Below, piece after piece: positions 50,084-61,790 of a stretch of 64,000 nt of DNA. Position 1 is the stretch's first letter. Each line of letters opens with the position of its first letter. The notes under the pieces were generated by a model. That model ran no database searches. It was not told the origin of the DNA and worked only from the letters and a program-made list of their open reading frames with translations. Location: the NCBI GenBank assembly GCA_013399855.1, contig VXAY01006782.1, positions 248,001 through 312,000 on the forward strand, written 5' to 3'. A program made the position numbers and the translations under genes. Source of the stretch: Oxyruncus cristatus. Lineage: Eukaryota; Chordata; Aves; Passeriformes; Cotingidae.

Positions 50084-50586
50084 TGTGTCTGGCTGGAATG
50101 GACTTAACTTTCCTCATAGCAGCCTGCATGGTGATATGTTTTGGACTTGTGGCCAAACCAGTGCTGTTAATATACTAGTGCTTTAGCTAGCACTCAAAAG
50201 TCTTGCACAGCATTAAGATCTTCTCTTTTCCCACCCTGTCATCCTCAGCAATTAGGTTAGGGGTGGTTAAAAGGTTTGGATGGGACACTGCCAGGACAGC
50301 GGCTTCAGTTTGCCTCATGGGATATTCTATACCATACAGTGTCATGCTCAGGTGTGTTTCCAAGCTGCCATTGCTTGGAGACCCTCTCGGCATCGATCTG
50401 CTGTTGGTGAGTGACTGCTTTTGCATCGCTTGTTCATTTTTATCTACACACACGTGCACACACACACTTATTACACTGGTTTTAACTTGACCCATGAGGG
50501 GCTTTTTCTGCCTGTTCAATTCTCTCCCCCATCCCAGTGTAGGGGAGCTGGGGGATCAAGACACTGGCTGGAGCCAACTCAAAACA
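50084..50586 (+). repeat. ERVL-like 5' LTR
   Basis: Starts TGTGTCTGGCTGGAATGGAC and ends ...CCAACTCAAAACA, giving the TG..CA ends of a retroviral LTR, about 500 bases. Internal wording matches the common avian ERVL-type LTR pattern: CCTCATAGCAGCCTGCATGG near 50113, a GGGATATTCTATACCATACA block near 50319, the GCTGCCATTGCTTGGAGACC block near 50366, and TCTCTCCCCCATCCCAGTGT near 50521. An alternative end is 50596 (CTTTCA), directly before the primer-binding-like site. I saw no second copy of this LTR in the window. Confidence 0.65.
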
Positions 50587-51470
50587 GTCCCTTTCAGGTA
50601 CTCCATGTGGGGCTCAAGATAACTATATATTTCATCAGAATGTGCTAGACTGAATTCACAGTTGTTACACCTGCTTAGCTGTTGCTTGTCAAGTTACTAC
50701 TTGCTGTTGCTGGCCACAGAGTTGCTGGTACTGGTTTTCTTGTTCCCTTACCTGCTCCCTTTACTGATGTACACAAAATTTCAGGACTCGATAATGTCTG
50801 CTTTTGGTTTTTCCAGTGTAATCAATACTACATGGGGTAAGTTGTTATCACTGATCATATGATGGGTTTGACTGGGGAACCCCAAACACCCAAAAATCCA
50901 AAAAGAGGTCATGAACTGAGCAGGAGGCAGACATTTTGGATACCATGCCAAAAGAGCTGACTCATACCAAAAAAGGCCCCACTGTATAATAAATTGACAG
51001 AAAATGGGAATCAATATGCTCCGTTTACTGATGTGTCCCATCACATTTTGGAAAAGCGTCAGAAGTGGAAAATTGCTCTGTGGAGTCCCATATAACATAT
51101 CTCAAAAACTGTTTGAAGGAAAAAGCAGATCAAGTCAGTTTGCAGAAATAAAAGCCATCCAGTTGGCTCCTGATATTGCTGAATGAGAAAAGTGGCCAAC
51201 ACTATCTCTATACTGGCTCTTGGCTGGTGGCAAATGGTTGTGGGGGTGCTACAGCAAGAGGAACAGATCAACAGGCAGCATAGAGGTAAATCTATTTGGG
51301 CTTCTGCACTGTGGCAAGACACTGCTGCCAATGTGGAGGACCTTACTGTAAAGGTACATCACGGAAATTCTCAAATACCCAAAAGCCATGCCAATGAAGA
51401 GTGTCAAAACAATGAGCAGGTAAACCGGGCTGCTAGAAAAGAAGATGACATTTCCACTGCCTGAAAAACA
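50587..51470 (+). mobile_element. ERVL-like provirus remnant, leader plus RNase H piece
   Basis: Internal DNA following the LTR. A primer-binding-like stretch GGTACTCCATGTGGGGC lies at 50597-50613. It resembles a tRNA-Lys-type site (…CCAACGTGGGGC) but is mutated. A leader-like region follows to about 50875. Sequence then passes within about 200 bases into pol RNase H, so gag, protease and most of RT are missing, either by internal deletion or because the element was never complete. No integrase, env-like region or 3' LTR was found downstream. The element is dead. The family call rests on the RNase H piece and the LTR pattern. Confidence 0.6.
51100..51465 (+). pseudogene. ERVL-like pol RNase H fragment, frameshifted
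   Basis: RNase H degrades the RNA strand of the RNA-DNA hybrid in reverse transcription. Two overlapping pieces lie in different frames. The first, ending at a TGA at 51184-51186, shows FAEIKAIQLA with the conserved glutamate codon at 51145-51147. The second, opening at 51183 and ending at 51464, shows WQDTAANVEDLTVKVHHGNS and PKSHANEECQNNEQVNRAAR at its end. The two overlap in ATGA (51183-51186), so a single indel and a stop break the domain. The aspartate expected between them is not visible. Only a relic of the domain's central and C-terminal part remains. Confidence 0.65.
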
Positions 51471-54289
51471 AATGGCAAGCTGTCAAACAAATATGAAGTT
51501 GTTTTGAGAACGGACAGGAACAAGTGTTTAAGATAAAGAACAGCTATTCTCCAGACATTGCGAGACAATGCCAGTTGTCTGGAGAAAGCATAACAAGCAG
51601 CATTAATAATTTTGCAGTATGGAAGCAAGGAGTTAGAAAAACACTGTTTTTTACAGAGACTGCCTGAACTCTTCCCCTCAAACAGAATGTGGGGAAAAAA
51701 AAAAAAGAAGAAAAATCACACATCAGGAATGCACTGTGGACTTATACAGGAATGCAATGAGGACTAGTGCCTTTTGGAAGTCAAAGGCTATACCTATGCT
51801 GAAATATTGAGATACTGAGGCATTAGAAGGACCTGCCCAGGGACAATTTCTGCCCAGGACCGGGCTGTTTTTCTCTCAGCCTTGTCTCTGACAGACCTTC
51901 CCAGTTTACCTAGAGGAGACCTTGAGGTAAGCACACTTGAGCTCTCCTCCTCAAGAACACTTCAGAAAACTCTACACTGAGCAAACACTTGCACATGATC
52001 AATATGAATGTTAGATGTACTGGGACTTGAGAATTCAGACTCTCCCAGTACGGTCAATGTCAGGAGCACATAACTGACAGGATGAGTTCTATGTTTAATA
52101 CTAAAGCTCCCAGTTTAGAGGCAAGCCTGAAAAACTTAGATAGTGACGTTCAAATCAGGTATTATTTAATATTAATGTATTATATTCATAAATATGTAGT
52201 GTTAATTGGCTAGCTATTTATCCCACTAATCACAGAATGGGGTTTTTTGCTTACTTTTATGTTTCCCTATTTCTGTATGTAACTTATTAACTCTTGTGGG
52301 TCTCCTTTGGTTATGCAAGGGCTGGCATTTTTTTGAAACAACATATGATTAAGAGAATTAAAAAAATAAGTAAGCACATTCTCTTGTGTTCCTTCACATG
52401 CCAGAACAGAGGCCTTGTCAGGCAGGCATAATTCCTTAAAGAAAGAGTTAATATAGTAGCAAAGTGCTCTATCAACTGTTCTTCAGAATAAGCAATGATG
52501 AATAAAGTCTTAGACATGACCATACCTCAAACTAAAAATCACATTACATTTTTAGAAATAATTCCTGGCAGTATTGGAGAGATACTGCTGTAGACAAGAT
52601 GCAGCTTCCTTCAGAAACACAGGAACTGGACAGAGGAAATATTCTGAATTTGTGAATTAGAAGGGCCATATTGACAGCTGGCCTTCAGGTGCCTGAACGC
52701 CATATGCAAATTAATCTGTAAATAGCCTAATTGTAAATGGCTTCAAAAGGAAAAAAAAAAAAAGAAATGACTCACAACACCCTACAATTTCTTTTCCCAA
52801 ATCATTTGAGCATTTATCTGCTAACTGCCTCTCAGTGAGGTCATTTCTGTCTTTTGATTTGTGTGTTGCACTGCTGTACTCTTTAATTTATTTTTTTTTT
52901 TTTTTAATACCCAGTAGTGCTACAGAGACAATCAAGCTAAGACAGTGTAAATAGTCACAAACATTACAGAGTTCAACTTCAGTTAGTCACTTACAGCTGT
53001 AGATAGTTCTCAATTTGGTATATTTCAATCAACTGCTAATCTACAGAACCATTACTGCTGGTGGTAATAGAGGAAAAATAATCCCCCAGTCTGAACTTCA
53101 GATGCCAGGATATAGTTACAAGGTTAATCAATATTTTAAATTGTATGTACATATTGATTTTACTTGAGTAGTACATAGAGTCAATATAGAAATTATTGTG
53201 ATAACACATACACCCTCAAAATGGGGCTTTTTGCAGCTACTTCTCATACTGAAACTGCAGTTTTAAATTATTCAGTGTGACATCAGAAGTTTAACCAAAA
53301 AAATAAACAAAACAACTCTTTCCCTCTCTTCCTCCCTCTACCTCTTCCTCGCTCTTTAGCTACAGTTCTCAAAATATAACAGTTTTTGCCAGCTCTGCAA
53401 ATTCAGGTAAGTAACACCAATGCACAGGGAAGCAAGTAAGGCACAATAGCTATTGCAAAGCAAGTAATGAACACTGTCCATTTCAGCTTCATTCAAAAAT
53501 AAACAAACAGACAACCAAAAAAAAAAATCCCTGACACAAAACATCTCACTAGACCTTGCAGATGAAAATGAACAGAAATTAATAGGATTTTTTCCTTTAT
53601 AACAGTTTTTCGGTTTCTTCCAGCATGCGGACTCCCAAAGTAACTGTGTGTCATAAAGATGTTACTCCATTCTTTTTTTCACCTCAGTTTATCTACAGTT
53701 ATTCTTTCTATAGAAATACAACCCTTGTGTTTCAAACTCTGTAATCTGAGATAGGATGATTACTGTTAATGATACACGCAAAAAGATGCTTCCCCTTACT
53801 GAACCGGTGCAAGGCAACTTGCCCTCTTGTAAGATATATCTATGTGGAAGTTGGGGTAGAAGTACACACCTACATACCCTCCTCTTGCTATGATCTGTCT
53901 TTAGCAAAGATATCTGATTGCAAAGATATCCAAAGTTGATCTTACCTGGTTTAGTCATACCACAGATTTGAAAGATTTTCTTTTTTTTATTATCAGTCTG
54001 AATTAGCTTGCAAAAAGCTTTACACCCACACCGTGATGAACTGGTCCCTGCTGTTCTAACCAAGACACCCTCACACATAATCCAGTTGGTCAGCCAGGAG
54101 CAGGGAGATGTGGAGTCCAGTTCTTACTCATAAAAATGCTTCTGTAATACTTTATTTCCCATAGGAGAGAGAAATTGCAGCCCACACCTAACCAGTTAGC
54201 TAGTGTCATACTTCTTTTTCCTCCCTCTCCACAACAATGAAACATCAGAGAAACTGTTCCCCAAAGTCAATTTGTTTTTTGTAGCTAAG
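51471..54289. other. Unique intergenic sequence
   Basis: No gene recognised. It begins with a hairpin-forming segment (51547-51586) and includes a 15-base T run (52891-52905). The minus-strand frame at 53689-54078 (129 codons) is basic and cysteine-containing but shows no domain or splice support. Confidence 0.4.
51547..51586. repeat. Inverted repeat, 11-bp arms, 18-nt spacer
   Basis: TTCTCCAGACA (51547-51557) pairs exactly with TGTCTGGAGAA (51576-51586). The spacer itself contains a small CATTG/CAATG pair. It lies about 80 bases after the ERV pol relic and could be part of the provirus or its flank. Confidence 0.85.
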
Positions 54290-54622
54290 TCAGGCTCCTG
54301 GGAGATGAGGCTTTGAATCCTCTTCAGGAAAGTTAAATCTCTCTGTAGTAGGTAAATACAGGCCTTCCTTGGTAACCAGGTTCATATCTAGGGAAGTGGC
54401 CGTTTTCAGGTATTCCATCCTGTTTTTACGTAACAAGACCTGCAAATAAGAGTGGAGGGAAGCTTCTCGCTCTCTTCTCTTCCGGCGAGGTTCGGGAACA
54501 GTGAGTCTCTGTGTTGGTCTCGCTTTATCTGGAGCTGAGGCCTGCAGTGACTGCTGGCCTACTGCGCGGGAGATTGGAGAGTGCTGCTGTGTCTGGCGAT
54601 CCTGTTTTTTTCTAAGGGACAT
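54290..54622 (-). CDS. Unrecognised 110-codon open frame, possibly part of a repeat
   Basis: Minus-strand frame of 110 codons starting at ATG 54620-54622 in a good context (CTCACCATGT), with an upstream in-frame stop. The product is very basic in its first half (R/K-rich, PEPRRKRREREASLHSY) and then YLQVLLRKNRMEYLKTATSL, ending in LPGA. No signal peptide, membrane segment or domain that I recognise. Internally, the DNA TCTTATTTGCAG before the LLRKNRMEYLK part resembles a splice acceptor, so an alternative is that only the last third is a terminal exon. It sits in a CpG-richer block with a repeat-like upstream region. It could be a retroelement leader frame, an exon or chance; I do not assign a function. 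Confidence 0.25.
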   Translation of the reverse strand: MSLRKKQDRQTQQHSPISRAVGQQSLQASAPDKARPTQRLTVPEPRRKRREREASLHSYLQVLLRKNRMEYLKTATSLDMNLVTKEGLYLPTTERFNFPEEDSKPHLPGA

Positions 54623-54960
54623 GGTGAGATTAAGTTTTGCTAGTTCTCTATTTTGCTAGTTCTTAGTTTTAGTTGGGTATATCTGTGGGAGTTTTTTCTC
54701 CTTTTTTCCCTTTTTCCCTTCCCTTTCCCTTTTCGGGAACTGTTTGGGGTTTGGTTTATATGTACATAGTATTCTAACTGTATATAGCTGTAATATATGT
54801 TAAATAATATATTTATTGATATAATCCGGTTGTTTCCAGGCTCTTAAGTTTCTATAGTTTTTTCCCTCGCCCCGGAGAAAAAGGAGGGGAGGCTTTCCCT
54901 GTGGGCTTGGGCAGTTGGTCTGAAGCCAACACACTCTCTCTTGCTACCTGTAAACACTGA
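54600..54960. repeat. LTR- or promoter-like block with polypyrimidine tract
   Basis: On the plus strand: a short duplicated TTTTGCTAGTTCT pair (54636-54665), a 43-base pyrimidine tract with CCCTTT units (54692-54734), a TATA-rich stretch with an AATAATATATTTATT region (54775-54825), and then a CTCGCCCCGGAG segment and a purine stretch (54868-54895). On the minus strand the same stretch lies directly upstream of the ATG at 54622 and carries AATAAATA. The mix of TATA-like, poly(A)-signal-like and GC-rich parts is typical of LTRs, and the style is that of dispersed avian repeats, but I could not confirm boundaries or family. Confidence 0.35.
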
Positions 54961-57900
54961 ACTTAAGAATTAAGAAGAGAACTCTTTACCACCATCAGTT
55001 CCTCTCTCTTTTTTTTTTGTCCTTTTCCAGCAATACTGTGAGAAGCAAAGGCAGCACTCCCTAAGCTAAGACAGGACAGAGGACAGGTAGAAGAGAAGAA
55101 GCTCCAGACAGCAAGCATCTGAACTAGGAGAGCCTGTCAAAGATTTCTGGCGCAGTACTTGTACATGTGCTTCTTGTTGCTACCTGTGAGCAGATTACTT
55201 CTGCATATACACAGGGGGGTTTTGATCATATTAGAAGGGCCTTACTTACCATGTGCCTTTTACAGGTTATGTACGCCTAAAAGATTTCTGGGGTTGTAGG
55301 CACTCAACATCTAAAGGCAAGGCAATGCAATGCATCACCTTACTTCAAAGGACCTAAATATTCTGCTCATTCTAACACGTCCGATCAGAGTTCGAATCTC
55401 TACTGACCTTCTCTTATATCCATAGACAGTGTCACAACTTGTTACGTGTTACCATGGTTGTATCACAGCAATGCCACGCACAAAAACCTACCAAAGTCTA
55501 CAAGGTATTAGCCCCCGTAGTAGCACAGGGCACAAATTCTTCATATGAAGTGAGGGCAAACTCTACACCTTCAAGATTTTATCTACCACAGACATTATTT
55601 GTGCAGACAGTCTGACTCATGTGTACTTTGAGCAACACTTTAGAGACAATTATGCAGGAAAAGACACATAGTCAAAGCAAAATCAGTACCAGAAACTAAC
55701 TTGATTTGTATCAGAACCTGTTTTTTATGCATGGCTGAATTATTTGGAGTTTCACTTCTCTCCTTTTTCTCATCAAGAAAACAGAGACAACAACAATAAC
55801 AAACTTTGGTCTGTACCCCTGGGCTGCATCTGAACTGGGCTTGAGGTAACTCAAGGGGAGGCTTCAAAACCACCTGAATGAATCATGAGGGAACAGGTCA
55901 CCTGGGCCACAGCTCTCCCCTCGTCATATGCCTTATGAAAGCCTTATGAAGCTGGAGGAGTCAGTTACACAAAAGCATACTCCACCAGAAATTTAAGCTG
56001 GATTTAAGATGCTCTGCACTGCTGAAGCAGTGCAAAGCTGCCTTCAGACATTTGTGAATGTAGCTTCTTATTGTTACACCTCAGCTTTCAATAAATTCTC
56101 CCCAAGGGAACATATGCTTCACTTCTACGGTTTCTATTGTTTGGATTATCTTTTGCTATCTATGAGACGTTATTTATTAGCATCTTGCACTTCCTTTCTC
56201 TTATTGAATTAGGAAATGCATCTCACTGAATAGGGTGAAGAAAACAACTTACACACAGCAAGGAGCACAAACCCAAGCCTGCACTTCTCAGGAGGAGCCT
56301 TTGTGCTCTCTGTCTCATTAAAGATGGAATCCCCACAAGCACTTGGGCATGAAAGCCAGCTGGTACCACTTAGTCCTTACTTAAATCCAATACCCAAGGG
56401 GTGCAGAGACCTCATACATGAGGAATTTCTAGCAGTTCTTGGTTTTGGTACTTTCAAATTAGTTTAATGGTAACCTAGCAGGCATAGTCTCAAGATTTTT
56501 ATTAGCATATATTGTACAAAGTTTCTTTTTTCTTTATACTTTCTCTCTCTCCTTAAAATTAAAAATGTTCATAATCATTCATCTGCACTATCACAGTATT
56601 AAAAATTAATTGGCAATGACCATTTCTTCACATGATCCTGGGGTTGGTTGGTCTATTTTAAATCAGTAACTGCATTAAGATGGCAAGGTTCTTAAAAGCT
56701 CTACAGGACCTTTGTAACATTACTACAATTTTTATTCTTCCTTTTGTTTGACTCCTACATCTGTTTTTCTTTTCACCTTATTAAAGTTTTCCTCACTTTA
56801 TTTTAAACCAAATGCTAGCTTTGGTTTTGTGACATTGAGGTGGTTTGATCAGATCCTCAGTTGGTTTAAACTGACATAATTCCATAGCTCTATGGGCTTC
56901 TCTAGCTTTACTGCCACTGTCTGTGCCTTTGTGTGCTACAATCGAGACAAAAATAAAGCGGTGTACTACGTTCACCTTATCAGACAGATAAATTGTCAGT
57001 GTCATGATTTATCCTGAATAGCAGACGTTTTCTAAAAGAGATTTTCTTTAAAATAAGGGGGTTAAAAATGACCTAATATACTGCAACAAAATACTAAAGG
57101 CAATCAGTGAGACTGTTATTATTTCTTGAGATGGATGGAAATCTGCTATTTTCTACCTTTCCAATATCCCAAAGAATAATGATGTGATTTAAGAACATAA
57201 AGCTTGCAGCTCAATTGGGGCAATTTATGTTCCTGTAAACTTGATGTAAGCCTGAGCAGCCCAATATTTTTCTGTGTATTATAAGGATGGCATCCCAAAG
57301 GTCATAGCAATTTCCACAATTTTACTTCCAAATTTATTTCTTTTTAGTTTTTCACAGGGAAGTGTTGAGATTTACCTCTGATCCGACCTACTTCTCTCAA
57401 AACTTGAACTGTATATAAAGAATGAAGGGATTGCTCAATGAATGGGTTCTTTCCTGGGTAACACAATTGAAAGACAAATCTCACTTCATAAGGAGGTATA
57501 ATGTTCCCATAAACGCATTTCAATTCCAAAGTGCGAAGGGTAAGCAACCTCTCGCTCTAACCTTTTCTCTTTACACTCTATGTAACGTTTTCAGATTCTG
57601 TTGAGAAGTGTGTCTAATTCATTTTTCCGGCTTAGTGAAACTCACCCCAAGTCATTTCCTATTTGCTCTCTTGCTGTGAGTGGAGTCACATTCCCAGTGA
57701 GGAGTCAGCTCAGTTCCAGTGATTATCTCTCCTGAAAGCATGCCCAGACCCAGGCAATGGCCTGCGAGGATGCCTGCTCATGCTGAGAATATAGTTTAAC
57801 AGTATGTTAATAAACACACAGGGAATGTGTTATGCAAACAAAGGCCCCAAGGCAAATCCCTCTGCCCTCAGAGATGCAAAAAGAGTAATACATTTGGGGA

Positions 57901-60606
57901 GAACAAGGGAACAGTACCACAGTTGAGAAGCAGCCTCATTGTAAATGCGTCTAGGTTTGCAATGGAGAGAGTTAACATGAAGACACACTGTCTATCATTC
58001 TCTTTTGCCCTTCCTTTGAAGATCATTAGAGTTGGCATTAAGAGGAGTTACACAGATTAAAGGCAGTTAGAACTGTCCTCACTTCTCAATGAAACTGTTA
58101 TCATCACAAAGCGGCATACCTTCAGCAGGCTATTAATTACATTTCACCAAAGTCCTTAAAAGATAGTTGATTTTAACCTTAAAACATCACTGTTTGCCTG
58201 TAAGAGACCTTAAATTTAAATAATATTATATCAATATGATTAAATAATTAAATAATACATTTAATAATATAATAAATGGATAAATAATAAACTAATCTAG
58301 TAAGAAGTATTAAAATAATAAATATTAAAGTAAATATTAATAAGGGTAATATTTAAAGTCTAGTAAGGGTAATACTGAACTAAAGTGTTCCATTCACTGT
58401 GCTTAAAAATCTTTGATACAATCACATTTTTTGTCTAATCTGAACTGTAACAAAGGATCTATGCCTTCTTAAACTCTCTATATTCCCACTCCAGAGCCCA
58501 ATACTAAATTCAGAAACTGGCTCAGATTCTTCAAAGAAGCTAAAATGTCATCACTCTCCCCTTTTCTTCATCTCACCTCATCCTCATGTCAATTTTACAC
58601 TCCGGCCACACAGATATACATTAGGAAGTTTCACACTTTAATATGTCACTACAATACAGAAAAATGTTAACCTTAAAGGCACTAGAAAGAAAAATGTATG
58701 CAGGAGTGATAAGAAATATTCATTCATTCACTGAAGACTGTTTCAAAATCAGAAGAAAAAGGATAGGAAGTCTCAGAACTTACACATACTCTCCTCATTC
58801 TTCTGTTTTCATTAACATTTGTATAATTAATTAGAGTCCTCAGGGAAAAAATAACCAACATTTTATACACTTCTTTAGTTCTGAAAAGCAATCAAGATCT
58901 ATGATAACCTCTCAGTTCTGAAGTTTAATATAAGCTTGTATGAGTGAGAGAACCATAGTTGTCTTTGCTTTCTACACAAATTTTTTTAAAAAAAATTGAT
59001 TCAGGAAAAATAATAATATGGGGGCGTTGGGACTAACAGCATTTTAAAAATAATAATTTCAGGTCCCAGTACCAAAGAATATATTTAGGAGTCAAGGATA
59101 AATTAAACAACTTGTATTTTTCAGTATAGAACTGTATCATTTACAACCTAGTCAAATTGTATCAAATACAACAACAAAAACCAATCCCATAGCATTTTAA
59201 AATAATTTATAGCTCCATGAGGTAAACAGGAGGAGGATTTTTTTTGTTACCTTCTGTTTGCTACTGCTGTAATCACATTCTGGGGACACAATTCTGCATG
59301 GAAGTGGCTGTAAATATGCTCATGCATTTCCAGCTCATGGAAGCAGTTACAGTGTGTATATTAAGGACAAGTTTTACAACCAAATGTGAGATGCAGAATT
59401 CTTTGATACTGATGAAATTTCACATCTCTAAGGGTAAGATTAATCCCATCTAATTTTGGCTGCTCAGGAAACTAACCTAAGATCACTATAGTCAGCAGAG
59501 AGACAATCCAGTAACTCCAGTAGGGGATTCTTCCTATTTACTTTGGACATCAATGTTTGTCTACTAATGGGCTGTCTCACACACTCCTCTGACTTGCAGA
59601 GCATGCCTAAATGGGATGTTTAGATTAGACATCTAATTTTCAGACAACTGAAGTTATCAAATCTAAATCCATGCTGAAGGCTATCTGCACTGCAGCCAAA
59701 GTCGACTCCAAGTTTGGGTTTTTTTAATGTAAGCCTGAGCTGAGAACTAGACTGGGCTGGGGTACAGTGAGGAGTTGGAGCCACTGTAGCAGACGTTTCA
59801 CTTTGTGTTTCTTTTCTGAGCACCTCCCTGGGGAGCCTGGCCAGCCTACTTGGGGACTGCAGCCACAGTCCCTGTGCTGATATAACAGCTGGGAAGATCC
59901 AGACTCCTCCTCTTCACCCTCTGCTCCCAACTAATTCAGCATGATCTTTCTCCTCATGCTTAGAGAGAGCATGCTAAAAAAACTTAGGCCAATTAAAAAA
60001 AAACTAAAAAAATATATGTAGAGAAGGAAGAAGAAGAGAAAGAGGAAGGAATACTTTTCAACTTACTAGGGAATTTACTGGGGAATTGAGGCAGAAGAAG
60101 ACCCAGCACAGGGAGGACATAGGACCCCAGGGGAAGGAGTAAAGGAAAGAAATGCAAGAAGGGGTGAAGGAGTTCCTTGGCAATGCTGAGACACTCAACT
60201 GGCTTAGCTGCATGAGCTGAGCAAACCTGAGTTCTCTGTTACCTTGGAAGGCCTGTCATTGGTATTGAGACAAGCTGGTTCCAAAGTAAACTCAGGTATG
60301 TCTAAACACAATGCAATTAGTCCTATCAGGTACAGACAGAGCCCAAGAAGGCAGGGTTGATCTAAGCTACAAATGGAAACCTAAAATTTTAGTATTGTAC
60401 CAGTGTTTGGCACACTGCTCTTGGCAATGCTACTGAGCAGCCAAGTCACAGTTCTGCCTTAGGAATGGGCTGGGGAGGATAGGTCAAGCAAGTTAAAGCT
60501 GTCCTGAGCCCTGTGTATTGCAATGTGCACTATCTCTGAGGACAGAATCAGGATGTTCCGTGCCTTGGTGATGGGAAGGAAAACAGCTGGGCACTGCATC
60601 ATCCAG
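54961..60606. other. Unique intergenic sequence
   Basis: No gene or transposon recognised. It includes a tRNA T-arm-like fragment near 55392 without the rest of a tRNA, a TAA/TAAT-rich stretch at 58205-58375, and a purine tract at about 60020-60052. Confidence 0.4.
58205..58375. repeat. TAATA/TAAA-rich low-complexity region
   Basis: About 170 bases of almost pure A/T with AATAAT and TAAATA units. It also contains a diverged duplication: CTAGTAAGAAGTATTAAAAT versus the TCTAGTAAGGGTAATACT stretch about 65 bases later, and AAGGGTAATA twice (58342 and 58364 region). Confidence 0.7.
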
Positions 60607-61787
60607 TCAGCTAATTATCAAATCCCAGTGTATTAAGCTTGCTTGGTCTACGAGTAGGTAGGGACTTTGTGAAAGAATGCCCTTCATGAACTGTGTATAC
60701 AAGAAAACAATGTGACAGATAGATAAATCCAGATACTTGAGCAAAGTATATTTGCTGCCTGCAGGGCACAATGACAAGGAGAAAATTATAGTTTGTATTG
60801 GGTTTTGCTGGAACATAAAATGCACAGATTTTATGCCCTCATGCTGCAGTTTGCGCTGCTTGACTGACAAGGTACACAGACACCGTGGTATCAATTTACA
60901 CATCTTTTTGCACAGAGGAATCCAGTGCTGCACTTCACATATTTCCTGCCAGGGCACTTTCCCACACACCAGCAGTGCTGCAGCCCAGCTACTAAACACT
61001 GACTGGCTGCCACTAAAAGGCTGGTCTGTGACCATTCCTTCCCCTTTATTGACACACTGACGTGCAACAGTAACTATTACCTAGCACTGTAAAAAACCAC
61101 AGTGCAAAAGGTTATGTATACTGCACTGTTGGCACAATTTACATCCAGCCTTCCCTCCTTCCTCTGGTTTGAGGTAGAAAACACGGCATTATACTGCTGG
61201 GTGAACAAAGGCTGAGAGCCTGTTATGAGCCTCAGGGAAGTCAGGGCATCAAACTTACCACCTCGGTGAAGTGGTAGTTAGACAAAATACTTACGATAAT
61301 ACTAAATGAATGGAGGAAAATAATCCTGGTCCCTGGAAGTTGCATTTCTTCTGGTATAAGCCACTTGGGCAACTGGGTAGTCATGGTCTCACTGGAGGCT
61401 GTATTGCACGACCTCCCTCAGTGTTATTGCTCTGAACTAACTGGTCTACAACCAGAACTTAAGGGGACAGTGGGGCAGCAGCTCAGAAACACACGGGGGC
61501 AAATTCTTTAGTGACTGGTGTGGGGCTCTTACAAACCCTGAAAGCTTCTGCTGCAGCAGCAGTCAGAGGCCATGGTGGGAGTACCTCTTCCAGTCTTGGA
61601 TGCCCTGAGGCAAGGAACATCCCGCCCCATTAAAAGTACTTGGCCCACCTTTCTCTTGTGTGACGTGTTTGGCCATTCTCTCTAGCTCAATCCACATGGG
61701 AACCAGTGTACAGGTTATTTTCTGGCACTGCTGCCAGGTTCTGTGTAGCTCAAATGACATTTTTCAAGGACGCTAGTGAGCAGACCA

Positions 61788-61790
<3 letters not shown>
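60607..61790 (-). other. Unrecognised block, possible old retroelement, minus strand
   Basis: A 142-codon frame (60607-61035) and a 65-codon frame (61563-61760) lie on the minus strand. The second reads WQQCQKITCTLVPMWIELER and continues in a protein-like style that suggests an ERV-type coding region. Neither frame contains a motif I can name. The interval between them holds several stops. A 43-base poly(T) begins at 61791. I call it only a candidate retroelement relic. Confidence 0.25.

Noticed and set aside
53689..54078. 129-codon minus-strand frame
   Set aside because: No domain, no start context of note and no neighbouring exon-like sequence; expected by chance over 64 kb.
54588..54610. 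TGTGTCTGGCGATCC as the start of the missing 3' LTR of the 50-kb provirus
   Set aside because: Only the first ten bases match the 50084 LTR start; the following sequence is unrelated.
55385..55420. tRNA T-arm/B-box-like sequence (GAGTTCGAATCTC)
   Set aside because: No A box, D arm, anticodon arm or acceptor stem can be built upstream, and the T stem pairs for only four bases.
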